Assembly: GCA_009772895.1 (NCBI GenBank)
Contig: WOUP01000003.1
Span: forward strand, 62,001-126,000
Reading direction: 5' to 3'
Length of the DNA stretch: 64,000 bases
Origin: Puniceicoccaceae bacterium 5H
GTDB lineage: Bacteria > Verrucomicrobiota > Verrucomicrobiia > Opitutales > Oceanipulchritudinaceae
The translations under genes and the position numbers were made by a program. Within the stretch, counting starts at the first letter, position 1. Each line of letters opens with the position of its first letter. The notes beneath the pieces are model-generated. The model was not told where the DNA came from and ran no database searches. It saw only the letters and a program-made list of their open reading frames with translations. Shown here in pieces: positions 51,026-59,969 of the stretch.

Positions 51026-51742
51026 ATGAACACAGCATTTTTTGTCAGTCCCTATAGCGAAGCCGGTATCGTGGAAAACATGGCTTACGATGCGGTGTTG
51101 CTGCACGACTACCCCCGCCCGATCAACGCCCGCATCCGCTGCTACGGATGGACGGAGCACGGCGCGACGTTTGGCTACAGCCAGCGCTGGGGAGACGTGC
51201 GGCAGCTGACCTCGCTGGAGGGCGGTCCACTGGTGCGGCGTTTGACTGGCGGCGGAGTGGTGCCTCACGGAGAGGATTTTACTTACGCCCTGGTGCTACC
51301 GCCGGCTCATCCCTTTTATCGGGAAAAGGCGGTGGATCTCTACCGCTTGATTCACGATGCCGTGGCGACCTGCCTGCACGCCTTCGGGCAGCCGGCAGAG
51401 TTGGAGCCTTGCCCCTGCGACTTCGGGCAAAAGCGCGAGCGGCTCGGTCTGGCGGGCGCGTGCTTTGTGCGTGCGGAGCCCTACGATGTGGTGGAGCCCA
51501 AGAGTCGCCGCAAGCTGGCGGGGGCCGCGATGAAGCGTGACCGTGACGGTCTGCTGGTGCAGGGCTCGCTTGAGCTGCCGGACGGGGTGGCGCTGTCGCT
51601 TTTCGAGCGTTCGCTGATCGAGTTGATCGCCGCGCGGCTCGATTTGCCGTTTCCCAAGCCTACGCCGGGGCAGGTGGATGCCGCGGCGCTGCAACGCTGG
51701 ACAGCGCACTTTGCCGACGCGGCCTGGAATCAGCGTCGCTAG
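51026..51742 (+). CDS. Lipoate-protein ligase A / octanoyltransferase (LipM-like) family protein
   Basis: 238 residues, biotin/lipoate ligase catalytic fold. It transfers a lipoyl or octanoyl group to carrier domains. Motif LVRRLTGGGVVPHGEDFTYA is the ligand loop. RRKLAGAAMKRDRDGLLVQG holds the conserved Lys. AGACFVRAEPYDVV places a Cys where LipM octanoyltransferases have their nucleophile, which favours octanoyl transfer from ACP over ATP-dependent ligation. The shortened C-terminal region fits this too. Divergent from hisC. Confidence 0.8.
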   Translation: MNTAFFVSPYSEAGIVENMAYDAVLLHDYPRPINARIRCYGWTEHGATFGYSQRWGDVRQLTSLEGGPLVRRLTGGGVVPHGEDFTYALVLPPAHPFYREKAVDLYRLIHDAVATCLHAFGQPAELEPCPCDFGQKRERLGLAGACFVRAEPYDVVEPKSRRKLAGAAMKRDRDGLLVQGSLELPDGVALSLFERSLIELIAARLDLPFPKPTPGQVDAAALQRWTAHFADAAWNQRR

Positions 51743-51757
51743 CGAGCGGCGCGGTCC

Positions 51758-53044
51758 CTAGTCCGCCTTTTCCAACGTGATGACGTTCTCGATGTGGCGC
51801 GTCTGCGGGAAGAGGTCGAAGGGCTGCACGCGGGTGGGGATGTAGCCCTGGCGCACGAAGATCTCGAGGTCGCGCGCCTGGGTGTCCGGGCCGCAGCTGA
51901 CATAGACCACGCGGGCGGGGCCGTAGCGGAAGAGCTGGCGCAGGAAGGCCTGGTCGCAGCCCTTGCGCGGCGGATCGATCAACATCACGGTGTCTTCCGC
52001 CGGGGTGTTCAGGTTGGTGAAGATACGCTGGGATTCGCCGGAGAAAAAGGAGGCGTTGCGCACGTGATTGAGCGCGGCGTTGGCCCGCGCCAGCTTGATG
52101 GCCGTCTCGCTCACTTCGACGCCGAACACCAGCTCGAAGCGTTCCGCACCGCAGAGCGCAAACACGCCGACGCCGCAGTAGGTGTCGCACAGGTAGCGCG
52201 GTGTGCGCCCGTTTTCCAGCGGAGCGACGGCCTGATCCAGCGCGTAGTTGACCATGTCCGGCAGGATGTGCGGGTTGTTCTGGAAGAACTCGCCCGCGAT
52301 GAACTGGAAACGCTTGCCCAGCACCTCTTCCGTCACGACGGCCTTGTTGTCCGTGATCACGCCCTCATTGGCATCGCGCATGAGCAAGGTGCCGCCCTGC
52401 TTCTTCTTGCCCAACGGACGCTCCTCCCACACCCGCGCGCGTTCGGCGGGCAGGGCGGCGTTGATTGCCTCGCTGGCGATTGGGCACTGCGGCACATCGA
52501 TGATGGCGCGGCTGCTGGCGTATTGGAAGCCGATGGGAAAGCGCTCCTTGCCCTGGTCGGGCTTCGGGTAGTGCGGCGTGATCTTGGAGCGGTAGCCGTA
52601 CTGCAGGGGCGAGCCGTGGCAGCGCTCCACGCCCAGCGCCCGGGCGTTGGGCGCCTCGACCCCTTCGATCTTGGGGTAGGTGGGCAACTTGCCGATCCGG
52701 CGGATCAGCTCGGAAATCTGGCGTGTCTTCCAGTCCAGCTGCCGATCATAGCTGTAGTGCTGGTATTGGCAGCCGCCGCACTGGCCGAAGAGCGGGCAGG
52801 GGGCCTCGACGCGGTCCGGCGAGGGCTCGAGCACCTCCACGAGATCCGCATCGGAGTAGTTCTTCTTGTTGCGCCACACCCGGGCCTTCACGCACTCGCC
52901 GGGCAGGGCAAAGGGCACCATGACCACCCAGTTGTCGATCCGGCCGACCCCTTCGCCGAGGTTGGTCAGATCGTTGATCGTCAGCTCGATCTCCTGATGA
53001 TATTCAAAGGGCGTCGGGACGAAGTTCTTGGGCGGCTTTTGCAT
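51758..53044 (-). CDS. 23S rRNA (uracil-5-)-methyltransferase, RlmD/RumA family
   Basis: 428 residues. An N-terminal TRAM domain (NDLTNLGEGVGRIDNWVVMV), a [4Fe-4S] site (CPLFGQCGGCQYQHY) and a Rossmann methyltransferase domain: DTYCGVGVFALCGAERFELV (SAM loop), then DPPRKGCDQAFLRQLFRYGP and the catalytic Cys in VYVSCGPDTQARDLEI. The start at 53044 (MQKPPKNFVP) is preferred over a start 28 codons upstream. The family modifies U747 or U1939 of 23S rRNA or U54 of tRNA; the exact site cannot be told from sequence. Confidence 0.92.
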   Translation of the reverse strand: MQKPPKNFVPTPFEYHQEIELTINDLTNLGEGVGRIDNWVVMVPFALPGECVKARVWRNKKNYSDADLVEVLEPSPDRVEAPCPLFGQCGGCQYQHYSYDRQLDWKTRQISELIRRIGKLPTYPKIEGVEAPNARALGVERCHGSPLQYGYRSKITPHYPKPDQGKERFPIGFQYASSRAIIDVPQCPIASEAINAALPAERARVWEERPLGKKKQGGTLLMRDANEGVITDNKAVVTEEVLGKRFQFIAGEFFQNNPHILPDMVNYALDQAVAPLENGRTPRYLCDTYCGVGVFALCGAERFELVFGVEVSETAIKLARANAALNHVRNASFFSGESQRIFTNLNTPAEDTVMLIDPPRKGCDQAFLRQLFRYGPARVVYVSCGPDTQARDLEIFVRQGYIPTRVQPFDLFPQTRHIENVITLEKAD

Positions 53045-53158
53045 GGGAAACCCGATAAAATGGGGCACGCCCGCCGTTTTGGGAACTACAAAAGCCACAA
53101 ATCCCCGAGAAATTTCGCGAGTGCGCACTCGGTGCCGATCCAGGGCGAGAATCGAGTG

Positions 53159-54229
53159 CTACGTCCGCTGCATCTCTTGGGCTGGGGGCTCAGACTTACG
53201 CGAAGCTAGGTGTGAAAGGAATTTATACAATGGTTTCCTCAGGTTTTCGACGTAGCGACCGAAGGCCAGACAGGCCACACCAGTTGCGAGGGGAAAAGCA
53301 TAAGGGAACGGTTCGGTAGTAACCTGACTCAGTAGTAGCATTATTGGCATGTGAACCAAATAAAGGAAAAACGAACCATCAGCCAGGAAGCGTATAAAAT
53401 GCCGGCTTGGTGCGGTTGGCTTCTCCTCATACCCAGAGAGTAGTGTAAGGCCGCAGACGAGGGCTACAGAAAAACATACGCCCAGCAGCCAGAAGTATGG
53501 TGCGTAGTTTGCATGAGAAAGTTCAACTGGGAAGTAACCTCGTAGATCGAAGATGGTATAACGCCAATTGCTCGCCCACAACATGAAGGCGGCTCCCGAT
53601 GAGATCGCGATTCCAAAAATGGCAGTGGTCGACGTTATTTTTCTCTTGTTTAATGTGCGGTAAGCGAACCAACCCATCAGCCAGATAGGTGCAAGCATTA
53701 CAGTGGGCAATCCAACGATCAGGCAGCAGGTTAGGATTGCGATTATGCTGACCTTTCGGTTGGGGATGAAGACCCAAAGTGCAAACATGATGTAGTACCA
53801 CCATTCGCAAGTTAGGCTCCAAAAGACGGATGCGGAGGGCAAAAAGAGAGAATGCCATCCGTTCCAGTTAAGGAACGTGAACGTCGCTAGCAGTTTCGCG
53901 AGTATTGCATGGTGTCCTTGTGTCGGCAGATCGGCCAGTCGCTGTATCACATAAACCGAAAGAATAAACAGCACTGCAATGGGAACAACTGAGTAGAAGC
54001 GGGAGACCCGCTTTAAGGCAAATACGGAGAAGGTATTCTCCTTTGCTTGAGACACCATCGAGATCACAAATCCCGACAAAATAAAGAAAACGATTACAGC
54101 TTCTTGGCCTAAGTTCGGAAAGATGCGATGTGCTGCAATATGACCGCTGTAGTGATGCAACAAGACGACCAAAGCAGAGATTCCACGAACCAGATCAAGC
54201 GACAGAGACTGCTGTGAGTTCAACTTCAC
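53159..54229 (-). CDS. Acyltransferase 3 family membrane protein
   Basis: About 356 residues, ten TM segments. It O-acylates sugars of polysaccharide or lipid. Conserved start LSLDLVRGISALVVLLHHYS with the catalytic His, then VIVFFILSGFVISMV and RVSRFYSVVPIAV, the family blocks. The base composition is clearly less GC-rich than the flanking genes, with more AT-ending codons, which suggests acquisition by transfer. No ATG sits near the family N-terminus; GTG at 54229 is the likely start. An ATG at 54427 would add 66 unconserved residues and overlap the divergent methyltransferase gene. Confidence 0.83.
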   Translation of the reverse strand: MKLNSQQSLSLDLVRGISALVVLLHHYSGHIAAHRIFPNLGQEAVIVFFILSGFVISMVSQAKENTFSVFALKRVSRFYSVVPIAVLFILSVYVIQRLADLPTQGHHAILAKLLATFTFLNWNGWHSLFLPSASVFWSLTCEWWYYIMFALWVFIPNRKVSIIAILTCCLIVGLPTVMLAPIWLMGWFAYRTLNKRKITSTTAIFGIAISSGAAFMLWASNWRYTIFDLRGYFPVELSHANYAPYFWLLGVCFSVALVCGLTLLSGYEEKPTAPSRHFIRFLADGSFFLYLVHMPIMLLLSQVTTEPFPYAFPLATGVACLAFGRYVENLRKPLYKFLSHLASRKSEPPAQEMQRT

Positions 54230-54383
54230 GGGGTGGCATGCAAACGAATCAAGACTGGATGGCGAGAAAATACACCTGTGGGGGCGCGTTGCAGGACGCA
54301 GCGGGAAGCCGTGTCGCCTCCTGCTCAGCCTTTTCGCTTCCCACGGGCGGGCAAGTGTGTTTTTGATCCGTGACAGCAACGCT

Positions 54384-55217
54384 ATGTCCTTTGCCAACAT
54401 CCAGAGTGTGCAGAATCCACGGGTCAAGAGCCTCGTGCGGCTACGCGAAGCGCGCCACCGGCGGCGTCTGGAGCGCTTCCTGATCGAGGGGCGCCGTGAG
54501 TTGACCCGGGCTCTGGCCTGTCATTGGCCGCTGGAGACGGTGTATTTCTGCCCCGAGCGCTTCAAGGCGCCCGCGCAGGATGAGCCGGATGCGCTCAGCG
54601 TGGTGGAGCAGGCCGAAGATGCGGGAGCGGAGATCGTGCAGCTTTCGCCGGAAGCGTTCGACAAAGTATGTTACCGCGAGGGCCCGGACGGCCTGCTGGC
54701 GGTGGCGGAGATCCGGGAACGTGACCTGGCGGAACTGGCGGAGCGGTTGGCGGCCCTCGACCACCCGGCGCTGTTGCTGGTGGTGGAAGCGGTGGAAAAG
54801 CCGGGCAACCTGGGCGCGTTGTTGCGCACGGCCGATGCGGCGGGGGTTGACGCGGTGGTCGTCTGCGATCATCGGACCGACCTCTTCAACCCCAACGCGA
54901 TCCGGGCCTCGCAGGGGGCCTTTTTCTCGGTCCCGACCTACCTGAGCGAGACGCGCGAACTCCGGCCCTTGCTTCGGCAGGCGGGGGTGACGCCGGTCGC
55001 CACCACGCCGCGGGCGGAAAAGACCATCTGGCAGCAGGACCTGCGCGGGCCGATTGCGCTGGTGCTGGGGGCGGAGTCCATCGGGCTCTCCGAAGACTGG
55101 CTCGATGGCGATACCCTGACCGCTCACCTGCCGATGCAGGGCGTTACCGACAGCCTCAATGTGTCCGTGGCGGCGGCGCTCGTGATTTTCGAAGCCGTGC
55201 GGCAGCGGGTGGGATAG
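54384..55217 (+). CDS. SpoU/TrmH-family RNA 2'-O-methyltransferase
   Basis: 277 residues. The substrate-binding N-terminal domain is IQSVQNPRVKSLVRLREARH followed by RFLIEGRRELTRAL. The knotted SPOUT domain has VVEAVEKPGNLGALLRTADA (motif 1), LVLGAESIGLSEDWL (motif 2) and PMQGVTDSLNVSVAAALVIF (motif 3), all intact. It methylates a ribose in rRNA or tRNA with SAM; the target is unknown. The start at 54384 (MSFANIQSVQ) is preferred over nine more codons upstream. Confidence 0.95.
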   Translation: MSFANIQSVQNPRVKSLVRLREARHRRRLERFLIEGRRELTRALACHWPLETVYFCPERFKAPAQDEPDALSVVEQAEDAGAEIVQLSPEAFDKVCYREGPDGLLAVAEIRERDLAELAERLAALDHPALLLVVEAVEKPGNLGALLRTADAAGVDAVVVCDHRTDLFNPNAIRASQGAFFSVPTYLSETRELRPLLRQAGVTPVATTPRAEKTIWQQDLRGPIALVLGAESIGLSEDWLDGDTLTAHLPMQGVTDSLNVSVAAALVIFEAVRQRVG

Positions 55218-55346
55218 GCATCCTGCGGAAGACTTTTTGAGACCGAGTCGCTTTTTGCTGGCATCTTCGTGGAACCGGCATTAGGCCTGTTTGTCTGAGA
55301 CTGACTGCTTCATAAGTTAACCTTTATATAAAGGAATGGTGAGCTT

Positions 55347-56726
55347 ATGTCGCAACCCGCGCATCCGACGAGCGTGCCGAGCCTGGAACAGAGCTTTGCG
55401 CGCCACAACGTAGACCCTTTTCTCGACGCCTTCGAGCCAGCGTCCACGCCGCTGGCTCCGCACGGTCATGGCCGCATGATGGGCGCCGCAGCCGATGTCG
55501 AAGCCCCCTTCGATGAATGGGCGCCCCACGTGTTTCGGGAGCGTTCCACCGTGCCGCTTTGCCTGTATTTGCATGTGCCGTTTTGCCGGCACCGTTGCGC
55601 CTTCTGCCCGTTTTACCGCAACGCCAGCCGCGAGGGATTCAGCGCAGAATACGTGCAGCTGTTGCAGCGAGACCTCGACTTGACGGCCGACACCCTGCGC
55701 GGGATTACGCAGTCCCGGCGGGTGGAGGCGGTCTATTTCGGGGGCGGCACGCCGAGCGATCTGGATCAGGCGGACCTCGAGACGGTGTTGCACGAGCTGA
55801 AGGCCGTCTACGCGATCGACGCACAGACGGAGGTGACGGTCGAAGGGCGGATCCGAGGCTTTACGCCGGCGAAGGCCGAGGCCTGGGTGCAAGCGGGGGC
55901 GACGCGATTCTCTCTGGGCCTGCAAAGCACCGAGACGACGTTGCGGCGTCGCCTGGGGCGTCTGGCCGACCGGCGGGAGATGCGGGAAACGCTGGCCACG
56001 CTCAAGGCGACCGGTGCGCTGGTCATCGTGGACTTGATTTTCGGTCTGCCGGGCCAGACTGCCGCTTCGCTCGAGGACGACATCCGCTTTTTGGCCGAAG
56101 AAACGGAGGTGGACGGCCTTGACCTCTACGAGTTGAAGCAGTTCCCCGGCAGCCCGATGGCCAAGATGATCCAGAGCGGACGGCTGCCGGCCCCGGCCGG
56201 GGTGCGCGAACGCGGGCGACTCTACCGGGCGGCGGTTGAGGCGCTCGATGCGCAGGGCTTCGAGCACTTCACGCTCCAGCACTGGCGGCGCAACTCGCGC
56301 GAACGCTCGCTTTACAACCGGCTGGCCAAGACCGAGGCCGACATGCTGCCTTTCGGCTCCGGGGCGGGCGGACGCCTCGGGCGCATTTCCATCACGCGCG
56401 AAGGCCTGCTCGAGGTCTACCGCTCCAGCCTGATAGCCGGCAAAGTGCCTGCCCGGTTCACCGAGAGCCGCGGACCGGTCACGCTCTTTGCCTCCGTGCT
56501 CACCAACGCACTCGAGCTGCGGTGCCTGCCGCCGCTCGAGGACTGGCCGCGGGCGTCTTTTGCCTGGCGCGACCGGCTGCTTGCAAACTGGCAGGAGGCG
56601 GACCTGCTGACACTGCCCGCAGACGCCGTCACCCCGATCGCGTTGACTCCCGCCGGCTGCTTCTGGGCCACCCACCTCCAGCGGCAGCTCCTGCGGCTCT
56701 GCGCCCACAGCCGGGAGGCGGCTTAA
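55347..56726 (+). CDS. HutW/ChuW-family radical SAM protein (anaerobic heme use)
   Basis: 459 residues, HemN-like radical SAM enzyme. Cluster Cys80, Cys84 and Cys87 lie in PFCRHRCAFCPF. AVYFGGGTPSDLDQADL, TVEGRIRGFTPAKAEAWVQA, RFSLGLQS and the late RNSRERSLYNRLAKTEADML followed by PFGSGAGG are the marks of the ChuW/HutW heme-degrading methyltransferase family rather than coproporphyrinogen oxidase. In known systems it opens heme without oxygen and sits with hutX, hutZ and a TonB heme receptor; none is near here. The stop codon shares a TTAA with the stop of the convergent channel gene. A SAM-binding GGGTP is present. Confidence 0.88.
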   Translation: MSQPAHPTSVPSLEQSFARHNVDPFLDAFEPASTPLAPHGHGRMMGAAADVEAPFDEWAPHVFRERSTVPLCLYLHVPFCRHRCAFCPFYRNASREGFSAEYVQLLQRDLDLTADTLRGITQSRRVEAVYFGGGTPSDLDQADLETVLHELKAVYAIDAQTEVTVEGRIRGFTPAKAEAWVQAGATRFSLGLQSTETTLRRRLGRLADRREMRETLATLKATGALVIVDLIFGLPGQTAASLEDDIRFLAEETEVDGLDLYELKQFPGSPMAKMIQSGRLPAPAGVRERGRLYRAAVEALDAQGFEHFTLQHWRRNSRERSLYNRLAKTEADMLPFGSGAGGRLGRISITREGLLEVYRSSLIAGKVPARFTESRGPVTLFASVLTNALELRCLPPLEDWPRASFAWRDRLLANWQEADLLTLPADAVTPIALTPAGCFWATHLQRQLLRLCAHSREAA

Positions 56727-57424
56727 GTGGAGACCTTATCGGAATCATGCTCCCGAGCCTTGGAGAGGGCCGCCGCAAAAAGCCCGGTCGGCACGGAGAT
56801 AAAGCCCAGACCGATCATCAGAATGAAGAAGGTAAAGATACGTCCGCCGACCGTGATAGGGTAGACGTCGCCGTAACCCACGGTAGTCAAGGTCGCGACG
56901 GACCACCAAAGACACTCGAAGACGGAGGAGAACTTTTAGGGCTGAGCAGCGTGCTCAAAGTAGTATATGCCGACCGAGGAAAGGTAGAGCATGAGACACG
57001 CCGTCGTACCGAAGAGCACCAGCTCCTCTCGGACCATCACGAAGGCGCGGTGATAGCGTTGGACGGCGGCATTGTAGCGCACGAGCTTGAACAGGCGAAA
57101 AAGGCGCAGAAGCCGGAGCCCCCGCAATGAACGTAGATCGATGCCGAGCGAAAGGTAGAAAGGCAGAATGGCCAGCAGGTCGATCAGGCCGAGAAACGAG
57201 AGCAGGTAGCTGCGGCGGGGCCGGCTCAGCGTTGCCCGGACCAGATATTCGATCGTGAAGATGATGACGGAGAAGGCCTCAAAATTGCCCAGCGCCTGGC
57301 GCCACTGCGGGCTGAGGTTCGGCTGGGTTTCCGCTGCAAAGGCAAGCAGGCTCAGCACGATAAGGGTCTGAATGGGGAGTTCCCATTTACCCAAGCTGAT
57401 GCGGCCTTGCGCGTCTCGTTTCAT
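56723..57424 (-). pseudogene. Voltage-gated potassium channel with in-frame TAA between sensor and pore
   Basis: The frame from 57424 gives four TM segments (S1-S4) in 162 residues: WELPIQTLIVLSLLAFAAE, SVIIFTIEYLVRATLS, SYLLSFLGLIDLLAILPF and the arginine-rich S4 SLRGLRLLRLFRLFKLVR, then S5. Codon 163 is TAA (56936-56938), directly after HAAQP. The same frame then continues without further stops: KFSSVFECLWWSVATLTTVG and YGDVYP (pore helix and K+ filter TVGYGD), then S6 (FILMIGLGFISVPTGLFAAA) and a TAA at 56723-56725. In homologues a Glu (GAA/GAG) usually stands at the stop position, so one base change explains it. Read as one gene it would be 233 residues, the normal length. Confidence 0.85.
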
Positions 57425-57529
57425 TTAGTGATGATAACGTGTTGTCGATTTGGTATGCAATGCCTTTGTGCAAGGGGGTGAGGGTTGTCTGCCCTTGCCA
57501 TGGGCGGGGTGGGGCGTTGCAGTCGCGGC

Positions 57530-57964
57530 ATGCTACCGGATTCCCCGCCCGCCTACACCTTCCGGGCTGAAGTGTATTACGACCAGTTCGACCCGCAGAT
57601 GATCCTGCACCACCCGCAATACCTCATCCTGGTGGAGCGTGCGTTGCAGGCGTGGATGGAGCATGTGTTGGCAGCGCCGCGCTTCGACTGGCAGAACTTC
57701 CCGGACATGTATCTGGTGGCGCGCAAGATCGAGATCGACTTCCTCGGCAGCGTAACCAAGCCCTCGACGGTGCTCGTGCAGCTGTGGTGTCTGCAACTGC
57801 GGGCTGCCAAGTGGTCCGTGGGCTTTCGATTGGTAAGTGAAGACGGCCAGACCACTTATGCGGAGGGGCGCCGGCTCAGCTGCAAGGTCGCGCCTGAGAC
57901 GCACCAGCCCCGGCTCTGGTCGGACTTGTTCCTGGAGCGCATGGGTGCGCTGGTGACGCGTTGA
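57530..57964 (+). CDS. Acyl-CoA thioesterase (4HBT hotdog fold)
   Basis: 144 residues. The pattern is that of the YbgC/FadM-like thioesterases: FRAEVYYDQFDPQMILHHPQ (the usual Asp is at the DQFD position), then VERALQAWMEH, VARKIEIDFLGSVTKPSTVL and a C-terminal strand region. It hydrolyses acyl thioesters in the family. ATG 57530 begins just before the first strand; an ATG at 57500 and a TTG further upstream are alternatives. The next gene lies about 100 bases downstream. Confidence 0.82.
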   Translation: MLPDSPPAYTFRAEVYYDQFDPQMILHHPQYLILVERALQAWMEHVLAAPRFDWQNFPDMYLVARKIEIDFLGSVTKPSTVLVQLWCLQLRAAKWSVGFRLVSEDGQTTYAEGRRLSCKVAPETHQPRLWSDLFLERMGALVTR

Positions 57965-58063
57965 GTCTGGCGTGTTGCGCAAGCTTATTGGCGCCTCTTG
58001 CAAGGCTGCAGGCGCCCTCCAGAAGCTATGATGGGGCTTTCGTAAACCAGAAAGCTTATCATC

Positions 58064-58891
58064 ATGCAAAAAACGATTCTGATTACGGGGTGCTCTTCGG
58101 GTTTGGGCCGTGCCACCGCCCTGTATTTTCTCGAGCAAGGCTGGAATGTCGTGGCAACCATGCGACAGCCACAGGCGCTGACCGAGGCCGTTGCGGAACG
58201 CCTATTGATCGCGCGGCTGGATGTCGAAGAACCTGATTCGATTGCCGAAGCGATTGCAGCAGGCATCGCGCGCTTTGGACGGATCGATGTGGTGGTCAAC
58301 AACGCTGGCTTCGGCCTTTTCGGAATCTTCGAGGCCACTCCGGTGGAAAAGGTCGCACAGCAATTCGCGGTCAACGTCTTTGGGGTCATGAACGTCGTGC
58401 GCGCGATTCTGCCCCACTTTCGGCAGCGCCAGAGCGGCACGATCGTCAATGTTGGCTCCGGTGCAGGGGTCTTCGCCTTGCCGATGCTCTCCCTGTATTG
58501 CGCCAGCAAGTTCGCGCTCGAAGGTTTTTCCGAGGCGCTGTCCTACGAGCTGGCATCGCAGCATATCCGAGTAAAGATGATCGAGCCGGGGGGCGTTACC
58601 AGCACGCGTTTCGGTGAACGCAATGCGCAAGAGGCTGCTCAAAACGCGAATATCGCCGATTACGATCACTTCGCCGCTGCTGCGCTGGCGCTGTTTGGAC
58701 AGCTGCGCGGTGAGCGGCATGGCACCGAAGAAGAGGTCGCCCAATGCATTTACGAAGCTGTGACCGACGACACGGATCGATTGCGTTACGTGGCGACGAA
58801 GGACATTCAGCCGCTCGTGCAGGCGCGCCGGGAGACTTCGGAAAAAGCATACATGCGATTCATGCGCGAGCGTTTCTCGCCCGTGCTGTGA
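58064..58891 (+). CDS. Short-chain dehydrogenase/reductase
   Basis: 275 residues, classical SDR. The coenzyme loop is ITGCSSGLGRATALYFL, VVVNNAGFG is the NNAG motif, the catalytic Ser lies in VNVGSGAGVF and Tyr-Lys in YCASKFALEGFSEAL. PGGVTSTRF follows. The substrate is unknown. An AraC-type regulator starts 46 bases downstream on the same strand, so the pair is likely one operon with its own regulator. Confidence 0.93.
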   Translation: MQKTILITGCSSGLGRATALYFLEQGWNVVATMRQPQALTEAVAERLLIARLDVEEPDSIAEAIAAGIARFGRIDVVVNNAGFGLFGIFEATPVEKVAQQFAVNVFGVMNVVRAILPHFRQRQSGTIVNVGSGAGVFALPMLSLYCASKFALEGFSEALSYELASQHIRVKMIEPGGVTSTRFGERNAQEAAQNANIADYDHFAAAALALFGQLRGERHGTEEEVAQCIYEAVTDDTDRLRYVATKDIQPLVQARRETSEKAYMRFMRERFSPVL

Positions 58892-58937
58892 GCGCCTGTT
58901 TGCCAATGGTCCTCGGATCGCGATCTTTAAAGCTGGC

Positions 58938-59951
58938 ATGACTGCGCCCGCATACCCCGTTCCGGACTATCGATCGACCCTGCAGGAAATGGGGGTTGAG
59001 ATGGGGCAGGTGTTGCGGGCCGCCGATTTGCCTCTTGCCCTGGCTTCGAGCAGCCCCGGTGGAATGACGGTAGCGCAAGTGTTCGCCTTTTGGCGCGGCC
59101 TGGCCCAGGTTTGCGCCGACCCGCTCGTGGGGGTGAAGATTGCGCTCAATCTGCCTCGTGAGCAGTATCACCCGGCCAGTATTGCGGCCCAGCATGCCCG
59201 GACCTTTCGCGACGGTCTACAGCGGCTTGCCCGTTACAAATCCCTCTGCTGTGCGGAAGAGATGCGGCTGATCGAGCAGGGCGATACGTGTGCGGTCGAG
59301 ATACACTGGGTCGGGACGGACCTGCCGGTGCCGCCCCGCTTCATCGATGCGATCTTTGCCGCGCAAACCGAACTGGGGCGCCGGGGAACGGCGTGTGTGC
59401 TGCATCCAAGAAGAGTGGAACTGTCCCGCGAGCCGGAGGCGGTGGAGGTTTTTGAGCGGTTTTACGGCTGCCGGGTCCATTTCCGGGCGCCCCAGAACCG
59501 GCTGATCTTCAACCGGTCTGATCTGGAGCTGCCGTTTGTCACGTATAATGCGGCGCTGCTCGAGATGCTCGAGCCTTCGCTGGACCGGGCCGTATCGGAT
59601 CGGCGCGCCAAAAGTTCGGTCTCGCAGCAAGTCAAGTGGGTGGCGCAGCGCCTGTTGAGTTCGTGTCTGCCGCAACTGGCGGACGTGGCTCGCGAACTCG
59701 GCATGAGCGCTCGTTCTCTGCAGCGCCGGATTGCGGAGGAGGGGATGAGCTACCGGCAGCTGTTGACGGAGGCCCGTCGCGAACTCGCCCACCAATACCT
59801 CGAGGGCGGCGCGCTCAACCTGGTGGAGGTCGCGTGCCTACTGGGGTTTGAAGATCCCAATTCCTTCTACCGCGCTTTCCGCGATTGGGAGGGCATGACT
59901 CCGCGGGAGTGGCAGCGCCGCCGATCTCTAGGGCGAGGGGCGCTCGCATGA
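58938..59951 (+). CDS. AraC-family transcriptional regulator, OruR/ArgR-like
   Basis: 337 residues. An N-terminal effector domain of the arabinose-binding-like type in which PREQYHPASIAAQHARTFRD and RFYGCRVHFRAPQNRLIFNR are characteristic; the C-terminal 100 residues have two helix-turn-helix motifs (LADVARELGMSARSLQRRIA, then NLVEVACLLGFEDPNSFYRA) ending GMTPREWQRR. It probably controls the SDR gene just upstream. The effector is unknown; regulators of this subtype respond to fatty acids, amino acids or quaternary amines. Confidence 0.9.
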   Translation: MTAPAYPVPDYRSTLQEMGVEMGQVLRAADLPLALASSSPGGMTVAQVFAFWRGLAQVCADPLVGVKIALNLPREQYHPASIAAQHARTFRDGLQRLARYKSLCCAEEMRLIEQGDTCAVEIHWVGTDLPVPPRFIDAIFAAQTELGRRGTACVLHPRRVELSREPEAVEVFERFYGCRVHFRAPQNRLIFNRSDLELPFVTYNAALLEMLEPSLDRAVSDRRAKSSVSQQVKWVAQRLLSSCLPQLADVARELGMSARSLQRRIAEEGMSYRQLLTEARRELAHQYLEGGALNLVEVACLLGFEDPNSFYRAFRDWEGMTPREWQRRRSLGRGALA

Positions 59952-59969
59952 GGCGTGCCGCGCGGCCCG

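Noticed and set aside
50816-51268. N-terminal extension of HisC by 151 residues
   Set aside because: The extra part has no HisC similarity and overlaps the divergent LipM-like gene; ATG 50815 matches the family start.
56936-56938. Selenocysteine or pyrrolysine recoding at the channel stop
   Set aside because: The codon is TAA, which is not used for either; only general read-through, mutation or sequencing error remain.
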